Assembly (NCBI RefSeq): GCF_022965805.1
Contig: NC_133109.1
Location: 8,099,869-8,163,868, forward strand
Direction of reading: 5' to 3'
Origin: Primulina eburnea
Lineage: Eukaryota; Streptophyta; Magnoliopsida; Lamiales; Gesneriaceae
DNA: 64,000 nucleotides
Part shown: in pieces, positions 11,483 to 22,438 of the stretch
How positions within the stretch are numbered: the stretch's first letter is position 1
Layout: each line of letters begins with the position of its first letter
Made by a program: the position numbers and the translations under genes
The notes under the pieces: generated by a model
What the model saw: the letters and a program-made list of their open reading frames with translations, nothing else
The model's database searches: none
Told to the model about the DNA's origin: nothing

Positions 11483-13284
11483 TGTAAGGCTCGAGAATTG
11501 TCAATTGGCATTGATGTGAGACTTGAAACCATGAGAATGCATGACATATAGAGTGGAATTTTTGAAGCATGGCCGAAGCCACACCGCACCCGCGGTGTTA
11601 GAGATACAGCACCCGCGGTGCATTGAGAGGAAATTGAGGGAAATGTGCGAACAGACACCGCACCCGCGGTGCTAGCACGACCGCACCCGCGGTGTGAGAC
11701 CGCACCCGCGGTCCTGTAAAGACCGCACCCGCGGTCTAAGTGCTACATTTTTGGATGAACTCGCCGTGAGCATAGCGCACCCGCGCCCTTATGCTACCGC
11801 ACCCGCGGTAGTGTGTGTCATTTGAAAAACATGAACACTCGTCCCTTTTGCATGCAATATATGATATGTGTCTTCATTTCAGTAAACGATTCAGAACAAG
11901 AGCCGAGAGAAGGGTTGGGAGGAGCTTTCATTCTTTTGATCTTTGCACTTGAGATTTTGCTATTTCCGGTTATCCGATTTTAGATCCGACTTCGGTTTTG
12001 AACTCACCTCGTCAAGGGCTATCAAAGGATGTAAGTATTGTTCCATTCCAACCTATTTCGAAATATAGATGTTGGAGAAATTGTAATATGTTAATTAGAT
12101 TGTGTTCTTGAGGTATTGAGCATGGTATATTCGTAACCGCATCAAGAAACGGATGTTATTTGCTAAGATTGTTAGTTTCCAGCATGTATTACGTTAAAAT
12201 GGTACAGATTTCAGCTTATGTATTGAGGTTGATGAGTTTATGAGTTGATTATGATTGAGAATGTTGAGATTGAGTTATCGGTATCGCGAGACTACGCCGT
12301 TACGCCGTTGAATTACATTGAAATCGATTACAGAATTGTACATTGAGATGTATATTGATAGAAAGTATATCTACATTGCCATTTCAGATTTGAAGTGACA
12401 GGTTTGACATTTGATTCGAGAGCTCGACAGACAGTGCGACAAGAAAGGTATAATTCATGTGGTCACGGGATTGCACAACTCGATTCAGATTTGATACGAG
12501 TTTCCCTAAATCACATACTAGATTGTTATTACATTGATTATGTAATGCCTTGTTTATTGATTTATATTCGAGTCCTGAGATAGGTGAGATTGGCAGACTT
12601 GCCAAAACTAGACGTTTCGGTGTATCGTCGCATAGGAGCAGATTTGCTATATGTGTAGACCCTCGATACAGAGTTGACCGAAGTCTAGGAATAAGACGTA
12701 CCGTTGCCCCGAGTGGTTGGGTAGGTAACAGACCGTCTTATTCACACCGGGATCCCTAGATTAGAAAAGAGTCGAGTCAAGAGAGTTGAGTCAAGATTTG
12801 AATGTAGAATACAGATTTGTATTCTACTACATGTTTAGATGTATATTCATGTTATTTGATTTATGTTATGCATTGTACATGATTTATTACATTGCATGCA
12901 TCCATGTTTTATACTGGGATATGTTCTCACCGGAGTTATCCGGCTGTTGTCGTGTCTGTATGTGTGCATGGCAACAGGTGGGGCAGGATCGGGGTCACGA
13001 GCTAGATGAGAGATGATGATAGCGTGGAGATTTCGGGCATTGCAGATCACTAGTGTTTTCTTATGAACCTTGTACTACTTATGTTTGTATTTGAGATTCG
13101 ATCACTAGTGTATGGTTGTACTAGACAGATATGTATGTACATTATGTTGTTTATTTCAGTTAACGATATGTTATGCTTTATCTATACATTTGAATTAATG
13201 TTAAAAGTAAATTTTTGACCCACATTTTCGAACAAAGATCCAATTAAATCCCAAAAGAATTGAGTTAGAGCCCGGGTCCCCACA
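11483..13284 (+). repeat. 3' LTR of G
   Basis: 1,802 bp, nearly identical to 4801-6602. It is followed by the TSD ATATG and then the rest of B's 5' LTR. Confidence 0.97.
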
Positions 13285-13289
13285 ATATG

Positions 13290-13418
13290 TAATTTGATTT
13301 TAATTACATTACGTTTCTGCTTTGCATTAGAAAAAAAAATTTTTAGACCCTGTTTATTATGAATGATTAAATATTCCTAAAGACGATTAAGGAATGAATT
13401 AGCGTCCGGGTCCCTACA
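13290..13418 (+). repeat. 5' LTR of B, remainder after G
   Basis: 129 bp matching 18601-18729, ending CCCTACA. Added to 2611-4800 it gives 2,319 bp, the same as the 3' LTR. Confidence 0.95.
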
Positions 13419-13423
13419 ACAGG

Positions 13424-13435
13424 TGGTATCAGAGC
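13424..13435 (+). other. Primer binding site of B
   Basis: TGGTATCAGAGC lies 5 nt after the LTR end. It is the initiator-Met type. Confidence 0.92.
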
Positions 13436-13744
13436 TGTAGGTCCTTGAATTATAAGTTCCTTAGCACTGAGATAGAAAAGAGTGAGCGGGGTAGACTGAG
13501 TTTCTTTCCTGGTTTTGGATTGCTAGCATGTGATATAGTATTATGTTGATTTACATTGAGTATGCTAGCATGCCAGCATGTTTTATTGCGTTTAAATGTA
13601 CGTTACCTGAATATCTGAATTGATTTGGTAATATATCTGATTTGAAAATGAATCAGAACCAATTCTTGATCAGAAGGTAAGCTGATCAGAAAGGGATTGG
13701 GATTGATTATCTCTTGTGATTACTGATTCCTGTGATCATCAGAT
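13436..13744 (+). other. Leader of B
   Basis: Untranslated leader between PBS and the gag remnant. It includes a short repeat of GCTAGCATG/CCAGCATG near 13521-13580. Nothing else is recognised. Confidence 0.6.
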
Positions 13745-14304
13745 ATACCTCGTAGAAGATTTTCAGAAAGGGGTAGTACTTTGTCTGATCAGATAGATGT
13801 ATCAGAGACTCCGATGGAATTAAAATTGAAAGAGTTTCAGTTATTTCAGTCGCCGATTCTGAGTGGTATCGAGACGTCTGAAGATTATGAGAACTGGTTT
13901 GATGACATAGAAATACTGTTCGATTTACTTGATTGTACAGATGAACAAAAAGTTAAACTGGTATTCCCTCAGTTACGAGAAGTGTCCAGAAGTTGGTGGA
14001 TTACAACCAAAGGAGTACTAGAACTGAGAGGTTCCCGAGGATTTCAGGGAGCTAGATCATCTGGATATGGTGATCAAGGAACAGACCCAGGACACACTTG
14101 ATGATATAGTGGCAGGTATTGTTCCTTTATGATAATGGTGCATATGTATTGATATATACTAATGCAATCATTATGATTATCCTTGATTGGGTGGCACTGA
14201 TATATGCTTTACCGGTTGATTCTATATCTACTGTAGTATTGTTTCTTTACTTTTTGGGAAAAGAATTTGACATCAGTTCTGGGAGATATTATATACTGCA
14301 GTAA
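13745..14304 (+). pseudogene. Gag/protease remnant of B
   Basis: The frame starts with ATA-CCT-CGT where G has ATG-CCG-CCT, so the gag start is lost. Homology to G's gag runs through WFDDIEILFDLLDCTDE and SWWITTKG, then jumps: most of gag, including the zinc knuckle, is deleted. After a frame break, 14119-14304 still resembles the protease (AYVLIYTNA where G has AYVLIDTGA, and ALPVDSISTVV), but the catalytic Asp and Gly are gone. No product is likely. Confidence 0.85.
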
Positions 14305-16372
14305 GTTGAGAATGGGATTGAATTAGAATAGATTGTACTTGTATTGTCGGATGATGATTGCATGATTGATATGGATATATCGAACAAGTACAGAGCTATT
14401 ATATATTCTTACCAGGAGATGGTAAGATTCGGACCTGAAATGGCCAAAGAATGAATGAGATACGGTAAGGAATTTAGATTTTGATTTCCTTGATATCCGT
14501 ATTATGGAGGAATCGATGATTATCGAAAAGAATGGAGTAATTCCTCATTTATTCAGTGATTACTGAAGATGAGCCTACCAGGGATTGATTTATTGGTAGC
14601 AGGAAGTTGGCTATAGTCTCTCAGATGAGATTTCAGACTTGTCCTGTATCAGGGAGAGTTATTTCAGTCTTGATTTGATTCCAGGTATTGGTTTCATTTT
14701 AAAATTTCTTATAGACTGATACTGATTGAATTGAGAGAATTGAGATATCAGTTGAAAGATTCACTGCCTGAAGAGTTAGAGTTACATTTGATTATATGTT
14801 TATCTGGAAAGTACTTCAGTTCCGATTATGGGTTGATGAATCCTGTGTTCAGCAATATTCTGAAGACATTATGCTCGTTTTATCTATGACATTTTGATAT
14901 ATTCGCAGCGTATGATTGAATTGAATATTCTGGGAACTGAGATTGTGGTATACAGAATTGTTCGGATATGAATCTCGATTGTAACAGATTGTACTCAGAG
15001 TCTATGATATCTGAAGATAGTATACTGACTGAATTATAGTACTGTTGAGACAGGGATCAGTGACTGAGAATGACATTGAATATGGTAGAATTTCCGAGAT
15101 GTCAGAAATGTCAGAGATTGTGTCTTATGCAGTCATTAGATCAGCATTGTGTACTGATATTCTGAATCTGATATGATATTATTATCACTCTGAGTCTGTG
15201 TTTGATATCGATTGTTATGAACCGTTGAGGTTATATACAGTTCAGTCGAGTCAGAACTGATTTTGAAGATTAAAACAGTTCAGAAGTTGAATCAGACTGT
15301 TCAGAACTTGATTTTGATAGTTAGAACAGTGTGTCAGAGCCGAATACCAGGTAGGTAATATTTTATTTTATATTATTAACTGATTTGGTTGTGTCAGATA
15401 TTCGAATTTGAAATGACAGGTATTGTCAAATGCACACAGTAGTAGATTCAGTACTATTCTGATAACAGGAAATGTGTGATAATTCGAATAGACAGTTTTG
15501 AAGTAAACAGATGAAAAATCAGTTATGTCAGAATTTGTATTGAAATTTCTGAATCGCTAACAGAAAACACAGAAAGATAGAAATCAGAAGATTTATTACA
15601 GAAATTGTATAGTTCTGACGAGAAATGGGGAGTATAATTCGATGAATTTCATAATGAGATTACTTCAATACTTTCCAGATATGATATGATATGATTATGA
15701 TTGACAGATTGTTCAATCTATATCTATTAGTTTGTACCAGATAACGTACAAACATGACCAACTGACACAGATCGATGTCAGAAAAGTGGTCAGAAAGATC
15801 AGAATGTCACAGTAGATTATATCAGATTGTGACTTTTGATTGATTTGGTACTTGTAGTAGAGTATATCATGAGCTTTCTCTTAGATTGTTTTACAGATTG
15901 ACAGACAATCAGAATGTACTAGCCAGATATTGGAAGATTTTGGTACAGCTTGGTGCTGGATATTAGCACTATGCAGCTTTAGTGCTGGATGTTAGCACTA
16001 GTTGTTATGAATTATTGTCACTGTATGAATTCCTGTATGACAATAATTATTAAGACAGTTCAGAATGGACAGATTTAATAAACCAACGTCGGATGATGAC
16101 GATTGGTAGTTGAAGCTAAAGATTGTATATATCTTTGCTTGAGATAAACAGATTTGATAACAGCTGATGGTCCTGATAGGTGATGAGCTGTAGATTGGTT
16201 TATACGGATGTTGTATAAACAGTAATGTGAGATTGATTCTGTCAGAAGAACTGGAGAAGAAGTATTATGACATTATACTTCGTGAATTCTTATTCGAGAC
16301 TGGAATCAGATATTTGAGTTTTGGTTTAAAATCTGTACACATTTCTTCTGATATATCTGAATTGATTGTTGT
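14305..16372 (+). other. Decayed pol of B
   Basis: No open frame. Short stretches remain collinear with G's pol: GCCGAATACCAGGTA near 15338 fits the codons for AEYQV; the stretch near 15760-15830 parallels G around 10430-10510 (GATCGATGTCAG against GATGGCC...TATGTCAG); and 15900-16050 parallels the [12 protein letters not shown] part of integrase. The same degraded sequence recurs in A and D. Confidence 0.65.
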
Positions 16373-16396
16373 GAGTTCGAGGACGAACTCAGATCT

Positions 16397-16410
16397 AAGA
16401 GGAGGAGAAA
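16397..16410 (+). other. Polypurine tract of B
   Basis: AAGAGGAGGAGAAA abuts the 3' LTR at 16411, after the hairpin GAGTTCG-AGGA-CGAACTC (16373-16390). Confidence 0.9.
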
Positions 16411-18729
16411 TGTAATGCCCGAGATTTAATTACTGTAATCAGATGTTGATTAATTGGCATAATTGAGGTTATAGGAACTCAAATGACGGAGCCGGGCGTG
16501 GTTTATTGTAAACCAAGATGTTGAACCGAACATCTCACGATGTTAGACCGAACATCTCGCGCTCGGGCGGTAGAAAATGCCCAAGAATTAATCACTGTAA
16601 TTAACGATGATTGATTTATCATTTCATGTGATTATGACGGGATTAATCGAGACACCGAGAAACGTATTCAGAACGAAATTATGTAATGTGCAGTGTAAGC
16701 AAGACCGCACCCGCGCCAGAAACTGGACCGCACCCGCGGTGTGGGAGCGCACTCGTGGTGCAGCAACGATCGCACCCGCGGTGTTGCGTGTTGCGCGGAA
16801 AATGAGCCACTTGCCATGATGCATGCGCGAGTTGTCTAGATATATATATAGACATGCAAGTCGGTTTTCAGAACATAAAATCGAGAAAAGGGTCTGAAGA
16901 AGAAAGGAGAAAATCCTTACGCCTTTTGTGAGAAATCCGTCCGTCTGATTTTGAATCCGACTTCGGTATTGAGTTCCTGGCAACGTAGGCTACAACTGGA
17001 CGTAAGTCTTACTACGTTTTGACATGTTTTAGAATTATGATATTGTCAGAATTGAATGGAATTCATATAAGATGTTCTTGACATATTAGACATCGTAGAA
17101 TCGAAGTCAGATCGAAGAACAGATTGATTATGAAATTGTTATGATTTTTCAGATTATATTAATGGAAATTGAATAGAATTGGATTATAGACTGATTACAA
17201 ATTGTATCGAATATGGGTTATGATTTGTAATTAATATCTGGTGATATGGTATTGACGGGAAACTGAGATTGTGCCGTTATGCCGCTGATTTGAGTTAATT
17301 CAGATTAATCAGATTCAGAGTTGAATTGAGAATAAAATATTGATATTATGATTCTTGATATATCGTTTCAGATTTACAGAGACAGTCTTGAGTTCAGAAC
17401 TTCGATTGCTTTAGACCGAGACTATAAACGAAAGGTATAAATTAATGTCGAGTTGGGATCGCACAACTCGAGTGAGGTTTGACTCGAGTTTCCCTAAATC
17501 ACATACTTTACCTTATTGCATTGATATTTGCATTAAGTTGATTGATGTACTTGTTCTCTTGATATTAGATGACAGGTATTAGACGAGTTATCTTGTGACA
17601 GAAGTGTCGGATAGGGGTGGTATCGCCACGGCACATTGCACGATGTCTCAAGATAGGATATTGGCGATAGAGCTACAGTCCTTGACGGTTAGGTCAGGAC
17701 ACTGGATGATTGGTTATATCGAGTAATGGAATCTATTACGGAATTCGATATAGGAACACCATATTTGGTTATATCGAGTAAAGGGTATTGGAATTCTTCT
17801 ATTACGGAATTCGATATAGGAATACCAGGGCACTGGTTATATCGAGTAATAGAGATTATGGTTCCATCCTTTACGGAATTCGATATAGGAATACCACATC
17901 TGGAAACCGGGATCCCTAGACTAGGATTGAGTCTAGTCTAAAACGTAGAGTCACGAGCTTGAGTGACAGTTCTATTGATTAATATTGATTAATGTTGATT
18001 ATGTTCCTGAATATGGTTCATGTCCTTTTATGTCCCTGATATTGGTACATATTTAAAATAGAAATTATTCTTGATACTGATCATGTTCCAGATGTTGGTC
18101 CATGTTTAGAATAGAAGTTATTCTTGAGATTGATGATGTTCCTGATATTGGTACATGTTTAGAATAGGAATTATTCTTGATACTGATTTATGTTCCTGAT
18201 ATTGGTACATGCCTAGAATAGGATTTATTCTAGATATTGAATTATGTTCCTGACTAGGGTACATGTTTAGAATATGATTTATTCTTGTTATTGATTTATA
18301 TCATGATGTTGATATAGGATATGATTTTTGTTATATGCTCTTATATGATTTATATGATTGCATGTATACATGATTTATACTGGGATATTTATATCTCACC
18401 GGAGTTATCCGGCTGTTGTCTTGTTTGTATGTGTGCATGGCAACAGGGGATAGAACCAGGGTCAAGAAGAGAACGAGGCTGGACTAGATAGCGTGGAGAT
18501 CCGGGCTTCAGAAGCAACTTAGGATGCAGCACTGATATGTAGTTGAACCTAGTTGGATCATTGTAGATAACATCAGAGTTGTATGTTCATGGTTAATATG
18601 TAATTTGATTTTAATTACATTACGTTTCCGCTTTGCATTAGAAAAAAAAATTTTTAGACCCTGTTTATTATGAATGATTAAATATTCCTAAAGACGATTA
18701 AGGAATGAATTAGCGTCCTGGTCCCCACA
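16411..18729 (+). repeat. 3' LTR of B
   Basis: Uninterrupted 2,319-bp LTR that serves as the reference for the split 5' copy. It ends GTCCCCACA before the TSD TGTAC. Confidence 0.96.
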
Positions 18730-18734
18730 TGTAC

Positions 18735-18924
18735 AGTCAAGTAAATCGAACAAGATTTCTATATCATCAAACCAATTCTGACAATCTTCAGATGTCTCGG
18801 TACCATTCAGAACCGGCGGCTGTAATAACTCAAATTCCTTCATCTTTTCTTCTAACTGAGTTTATGTTACATCTCTCTGTTCAGACGAAGTACTGCCCTT
18901 TTCTGAAAGTATTCGAGGCGGTAT
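18735..18924 (-). pseudogene. Gag of element A, N-terminal part
   Basis: On the minus strand this reads IPPRILSEKGSTSSEQ, then a TAA stop, then MKEFELLQPP (Met at 18843) ... WFDDIEILFDLLD, continuing into 2610-1901 once B is removed. The expected first codon ATG is ATA (18922-18924), the same loss as in B. No full gag can be made. Confidence 0.82.
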
Positions 18925-19270
18925 ATCTGAATATCAAACAGATTAGTACACCATCTATAAAATCTGTCTCAGCCCTCCGCTGATCATATACCTCTGATTC
19001 AGACTCGGTTCTGATCCAGGCTTAGTAATTACATGCTGCAAACAACTCAGATAACAAGCAACATGTAATAGGGAAAGCAATAAATCATGCTAGCACACAC
19101 AATGTAGTCAACATTGAAATAAATCTCATGCTAGCAATCACATGCAAGGACAAACAATTCAATCTACCCCGCTCATTCTCTGCTATCTCAATCTGAAGAA
19201 TCTATCAACTCTTACTATCTCAATCTAAAGGATCTATCGCTCTGATAATCTAAGTCTAAAGGAACTATCA
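18925..19270 (-). other. Leader of element A
   Basis: Untranslated leader between the PBS and gag remnant, similar to B's leader in reverse complement (for example the GCTAGCATG motifs). No other feature is seen. Confidence 0.6.
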
Positions 19271-19282
19271 GCTCTGATACCA
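19271..19282 (-). other. Primer binding site of A
   Basis: GCTCTGATACCA is the reverse complement of TGGTATCAGAGC, 5 nt inside the LTR edge at 19288. Confidence 0.9.
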
Positions 19283-19287
19283 CCTGT

Positions 19288-20637
19288 TGTGGGGACCCGG
19301 ACGCTAATCATCTTCTTAATCATCATTGGGATTTAATTAATCAGTTCTGATAAACAGGGTCTAAAAATTTTTCTTTTTAAAATGCAATTGCGGAAGGTAA
19401 TGGAATCTAAATAATATACATCTCAGTATACAATACTTTTCAGATAAAAGTACAATACTGTACAATCTAAGGCTAAGGTTTAGTTACTAAATTCAAGTAA
19501 ATAAACAAGTCTACAGTAAGTCCGGAATCACCACGCTAAACTCGTCTTCTCTCGTCGTTTTCTCGACCCTGATCTTGCCCCACCTGTTGTCATGCACACA
19601 TACAAAACAAGACAACAGCCGGATAACTCCGGTGAGAATAAATCCCAGTATAAAACATGGTAAGCATGTATATAAACAACTAAATCATAAAACATGTTAT
19701 CATGTATAGAAACAATCTAATTCATAGTCTATGAAATTAATCAAATAAGTATGCCACTCAATTAAGATAAACATGCATATAAACAATCTTAATCATAAAA
19801 CATGCTAACCCAACCGAAAGCAGTAATTATGGGTCCCATGATCTAGGAGCCACATCCATATAAGCATGCAGTTCTAATCAAATCATGTCTAGACTTGACT
19901 CGATCTAGAACTCTAGGGATCCCGTGATGAATAAGACGTCAATGCCTGTTACCTACTCAACCGATCGTGGTAACCGTACGTCTTATTCCTAGACTTCGGT
20001 TCGAGCTGTATCAACGGCTGGCAATAGGAGTAATACCTGCTCCTAAGTTGAGATACACCGAACGTCTAGAAGTCTGACAATGACTGTCAAGACTTTCCTA
20101 TCTTAAATGCAATGAATAACCGTCTGTAAACAAAGCATAATCATATTCATAACTGAATATCACTTACATGCTTGAATACAATTCTATAATCAAAGCATAA
20201 TCAGGTAACAATATAAACAATAATCTAGTATGTGATTTTATTGGGAAACTCAAAATGATATCTCATTTGAGTTGTGGCTTCCCGAATATCACATGAATTA
20301 TACCTTTGTCGTCCCGGTCTGACGAAGACGATGACCTGTATCCAACTCTGTCCATCTCGAATCTGAAATGACAATATCGAATACTCTGTATCAATGAATA
20401 ACTCAATACATAATCTGTTCTGACCAATACTCAAATCAGTATACAATCTGATCAATATCTGAACAAGATACAATCTAATTCATGTCATCGACATTACAAT
20501 ACAATCTGAATAATTACAGAGACTGATCAATCTCAATCAATACTGACTCTGATCAATATTAATCAACTGATGTTTCGACGGTATAATAATACAAGTCTGA
20601 ATAACCCCGTCAATCTGAACATCACAAATATAATACT
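19288..20637 (-). repeat. 5' LTR of A, inner part (up to the C insertion)
   Basis: On the plus strand it begins TGTGGGGACCC and runs parallel to D's LTR (from 56629). It holds the CCGGA hairpin (19619-19632) and the AATAAGACG stem-loop (19930-19987). The last five bases, ATACT (20633-20637), are the target duplication of C; the LTR resumes at 28522. Confidence 0.92.
19930..19987 (-). promoter_or_regulatory. AATAAGACG stem-loop in A LTR
   Basis: Read on the minus strand: outer arms AATAAGACG/CGTCTTATT and inner arms GTTACC/GGTAAC, all paired. Confidence 0.6.
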
Positions 20638-20887
20638 TGTAACGTCCCATTACAGGCCCAGTGGACCGCCCATACGGCCCACTGCCAACCGACCCAAGGC
20701 TATCCCGATCTTGGGCTCCCTCTATGGGGCCTTTGTCCCTCACGGGCTTTCCATAGGCGTCGTATGGTTACTCATAGAACTTCTATAGTCCAGGCTATAG
20801 TTTGTGCCTTCCAAGAATGGAACCCAAGACCTCCCTGGATATAAGGTACTTGGCAACATATCTTGTACCAATTGAGCTACTACTAAA
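20638..20887 (-). repeat. tRNA-derived SINE-like segment between C's 3' LTR and its target duplication
   Basis: On the minus strand, TAGCTCAATTGG (about 20870-20881) fits the tRNA box A consensus. About 43 nt later GGTTCCATTCT fits box B with two mismatches, and between them CTTATATCCAGGGAGGTC resembles tRNA-derived SINE heads. The remainder (body) ends GGGACGTTACA at 20638. No intact tRNA gene is present. On the plus strand the segment begins TGTAACG, which resembles an LTR tip. Family membership cannot be set without a search. Confidence 0.5.
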
Positions 20888-22398
20888 TGTGACACCCCGA
20901 TCCTCTTTTAAAATAAATACGCAGCGGAAATAAAATTTTTCTCTTTAAAATATACGGAAGGAGTTTCAAAATACATTTCATCAAATATCTTTACAAAATA
21001 AATACATGATCATTTAAATGACATAACAAAAACAAAATATCATTCCTATGATCATGCCAAAATCCTCCTTCCAACGGTGTATGCATATGACCCCCGATCT
21101 ACAGTCAACGTCCCGAGGCACCACTCTGATCTGCATCACAAGAAAATAACTGAAATGAGAATAAATCTCAGCAAGTGGAACTCTTATATAACAATGAACA
21201 ATAACTCTGTAAAACATCTCTTTGAAATCATAAATACCATCAACTCTGAACTGTAAACTCTGAATATCAATAATATAGCAATAGCATAAAATATGATGGT
21301 ATTTCTCTTTTGCTCTGGGGATTGATATCAATAGTATCTCTGCTCTGGGGTTGCTCGTATCCCAAATCGATATAAATACCGATAACTCTGAGGGATATAA
21401 GCCTCTGGGCGATGATCATCTAATATTGCATGCAATCTCTGACTATGTATTTATCAATCCGAAAACATTTAAACTCTTCTCTGGTTTTAACAATCACTTT
21501 GAACTCTATATATCTCTTTGTATTCCCTTTAATCAATAATGAGACATACAATGCCTCCAATACATATAACAATACATACTATGGATCAAATGAAAGGGAA
21601 TAACACAATAAACTCTTTGAAACACATACATATAAAATCATGTGAGCAAAAGGAATGAATTTCCACTTACAAACCACAACAAACACCTCAACTTAGCTCT
21701 TGATCACCACCTACAACAAATAATCCACAAATAACACCAATATCAACTAAATATCCAAGATTACAAGCTAAATAATCCATAAATCCACATAAACAACCAA
21801 CCTAAACAACTCTTAATTTACAACCTTAACAGAATCGCACCAAAAGCTTACCCAAGCTTCCTAGCACCAAGGAGAACGTCGATCTCAAGTCGAAATTCCA
21901 AACAAACGCTTGAATCGAAGATAGGAAGTGAAAGAAATGACCAAAAACCCTTGCAATGGAGAGAAATGTCGAAAATGAAGGAGAGAATAAAGGAAAAGTA
22001 TGGCCAACCACTCCAAAAAGTAGCTTAAAAACTCGACCATACCTTCACCGCGGGTGCGCTCCTCTAAGCACCGCGGGTGCGCAATGGCTACGGCATCTCA
22101 AAAAAAATCTGGAACTCGAACAGCGCGGGTGCGGCACTGCAAACAGCGCGGGTGCGGTCTCCACCGCGGGGGCGGTCACTACAACGCCGCGGGTGCGGTG
22201 TGCTCACGGCAAAACACTATTCCCATGCAACAAAAATCAAACCGAAACGCTGAAACGAACAACCAACATCATCTAATACCTCAAGACAATAAAACTAACA
22301 ATACTATAGCCCAAAAATACAACTCTGAACATCTAATCAAATATCCCAAATAACAAACGAAACTTAAATCGTACCGTACACCGGGCTCGGCTATTACA
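20888..22398 (-). repeat. 3' LTR of C
   Basis: 1,511 bp; plus-strand edges TGTGACACC and CTATTACA. It carries the GC-rich hairpin array at about 22047-22200. Small ORFs inside it are duplicated exactly in the other LTR and are not genes. Confidence 0.96.
22047..22200 (-). promoter_or_regulatory. GC-rich hairpin-motif array in C U3
   Basis: Six units of the type CACCGCGGGTGCG, including GCGCGGGTGCGG variants; the other LTR has the same array at about 28165-28318. It is the motif found in B, G, E, G2 and the solo LTR, here in reverse orientation. Confidence 0.5.
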
Positions 22399-22416
22399 AT
22401 CTCCCCCCCTTAAGGG
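22399..22416 (-). other. Polypurine tract of C
   Basis: On the minus strand CCCTTAAGGGGGGGAGAT abuts the 3' LTR. The pre-PPT hairpin AATTTCG-CGGA-CGAAATT (minus-strand reading) follows at 22417-22434. Confidence 0.9.
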
Positions 22417-22438
22417 AATTTCGTCCGCGAAATTGACG

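Larger units (their letters stand above)
4801..13284 (+). mobile_element. Element G: intact chromodomain Ty3/gypsy retrotransposon inside B's 5' LTR
   Basis: The ends are TGTAAGGCTC and GTCCCCACA with perfect TSD ATATG (4796-4800 and 13285-13289). The uninterrupted B 3' LTR shows a single ATATG at the matching place, which confirms the insertion. LTRs are 4801-6602 and 11483-13284, both 1,802 bp. I can see only three differences between them (near 5032, in the GTAGTGCGTG stretch, and in GATAGGCGAG), so the insertion is very young. It has an initiator-Met PBS, a PPT and an uninterrupted gag-pol. The chromodomain and layout suggest the Tekay/Del group, which is an inference. Confidence 0.97.
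2611..18729 (+). mobile_element. Element B: pol-decayed gypsy element inserted in A's gag
   Basis: The ends are TGTAATGCCC and CCCCACA, flanked by the perfect TSD TGTAC (2606-2610 and 18730-18734). The 5' LTR (2611-4800 plus 13290-13418) and the 3' LTR (16411-18729) are each 2,319 bp. I count roughly 20 substitutions between them, about 0.9%. PBS and PPT are present. Between them only a gag/protease remnant survives, yet the young LTRs show it moved recently, so it was mobilised in trans. Element G sits in its 5' LTR. Confidence 0.95.

Noticed and set aside
15338..15360. CAG-GTAGGTA as a conserved 5' splice site (also in A near 580 and D near 60325)
   Set aside because: The same bases align with the codons for AEYQV/SEYQV of intact pol in G, so conservation is explained by descent from coding sequence.
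15745..15775. TTTGTAC...GTACAAA hairpin in the decayed pol of B, also in D and nearly in A
   Set aside because: It aligns with an integrase-coding stretch of G where no hairpin exists, and A breaks the pairing; shared descent explains it without a function.
20820..20885. A functional tRNA gene on the minus strand
   Set aside because: Boxes A and B are recognisable, but box B has mismatches and no acceptor stem closes around them; SINE-like is the better reading.
22054..22353. 106- and 99-codon ORFs in C's LTR (repeated at 28074-28471)
   Set aside because: They run over the GC-rich array and exist in two copies only because the LTR is duplicated; composition is repeat-driven.
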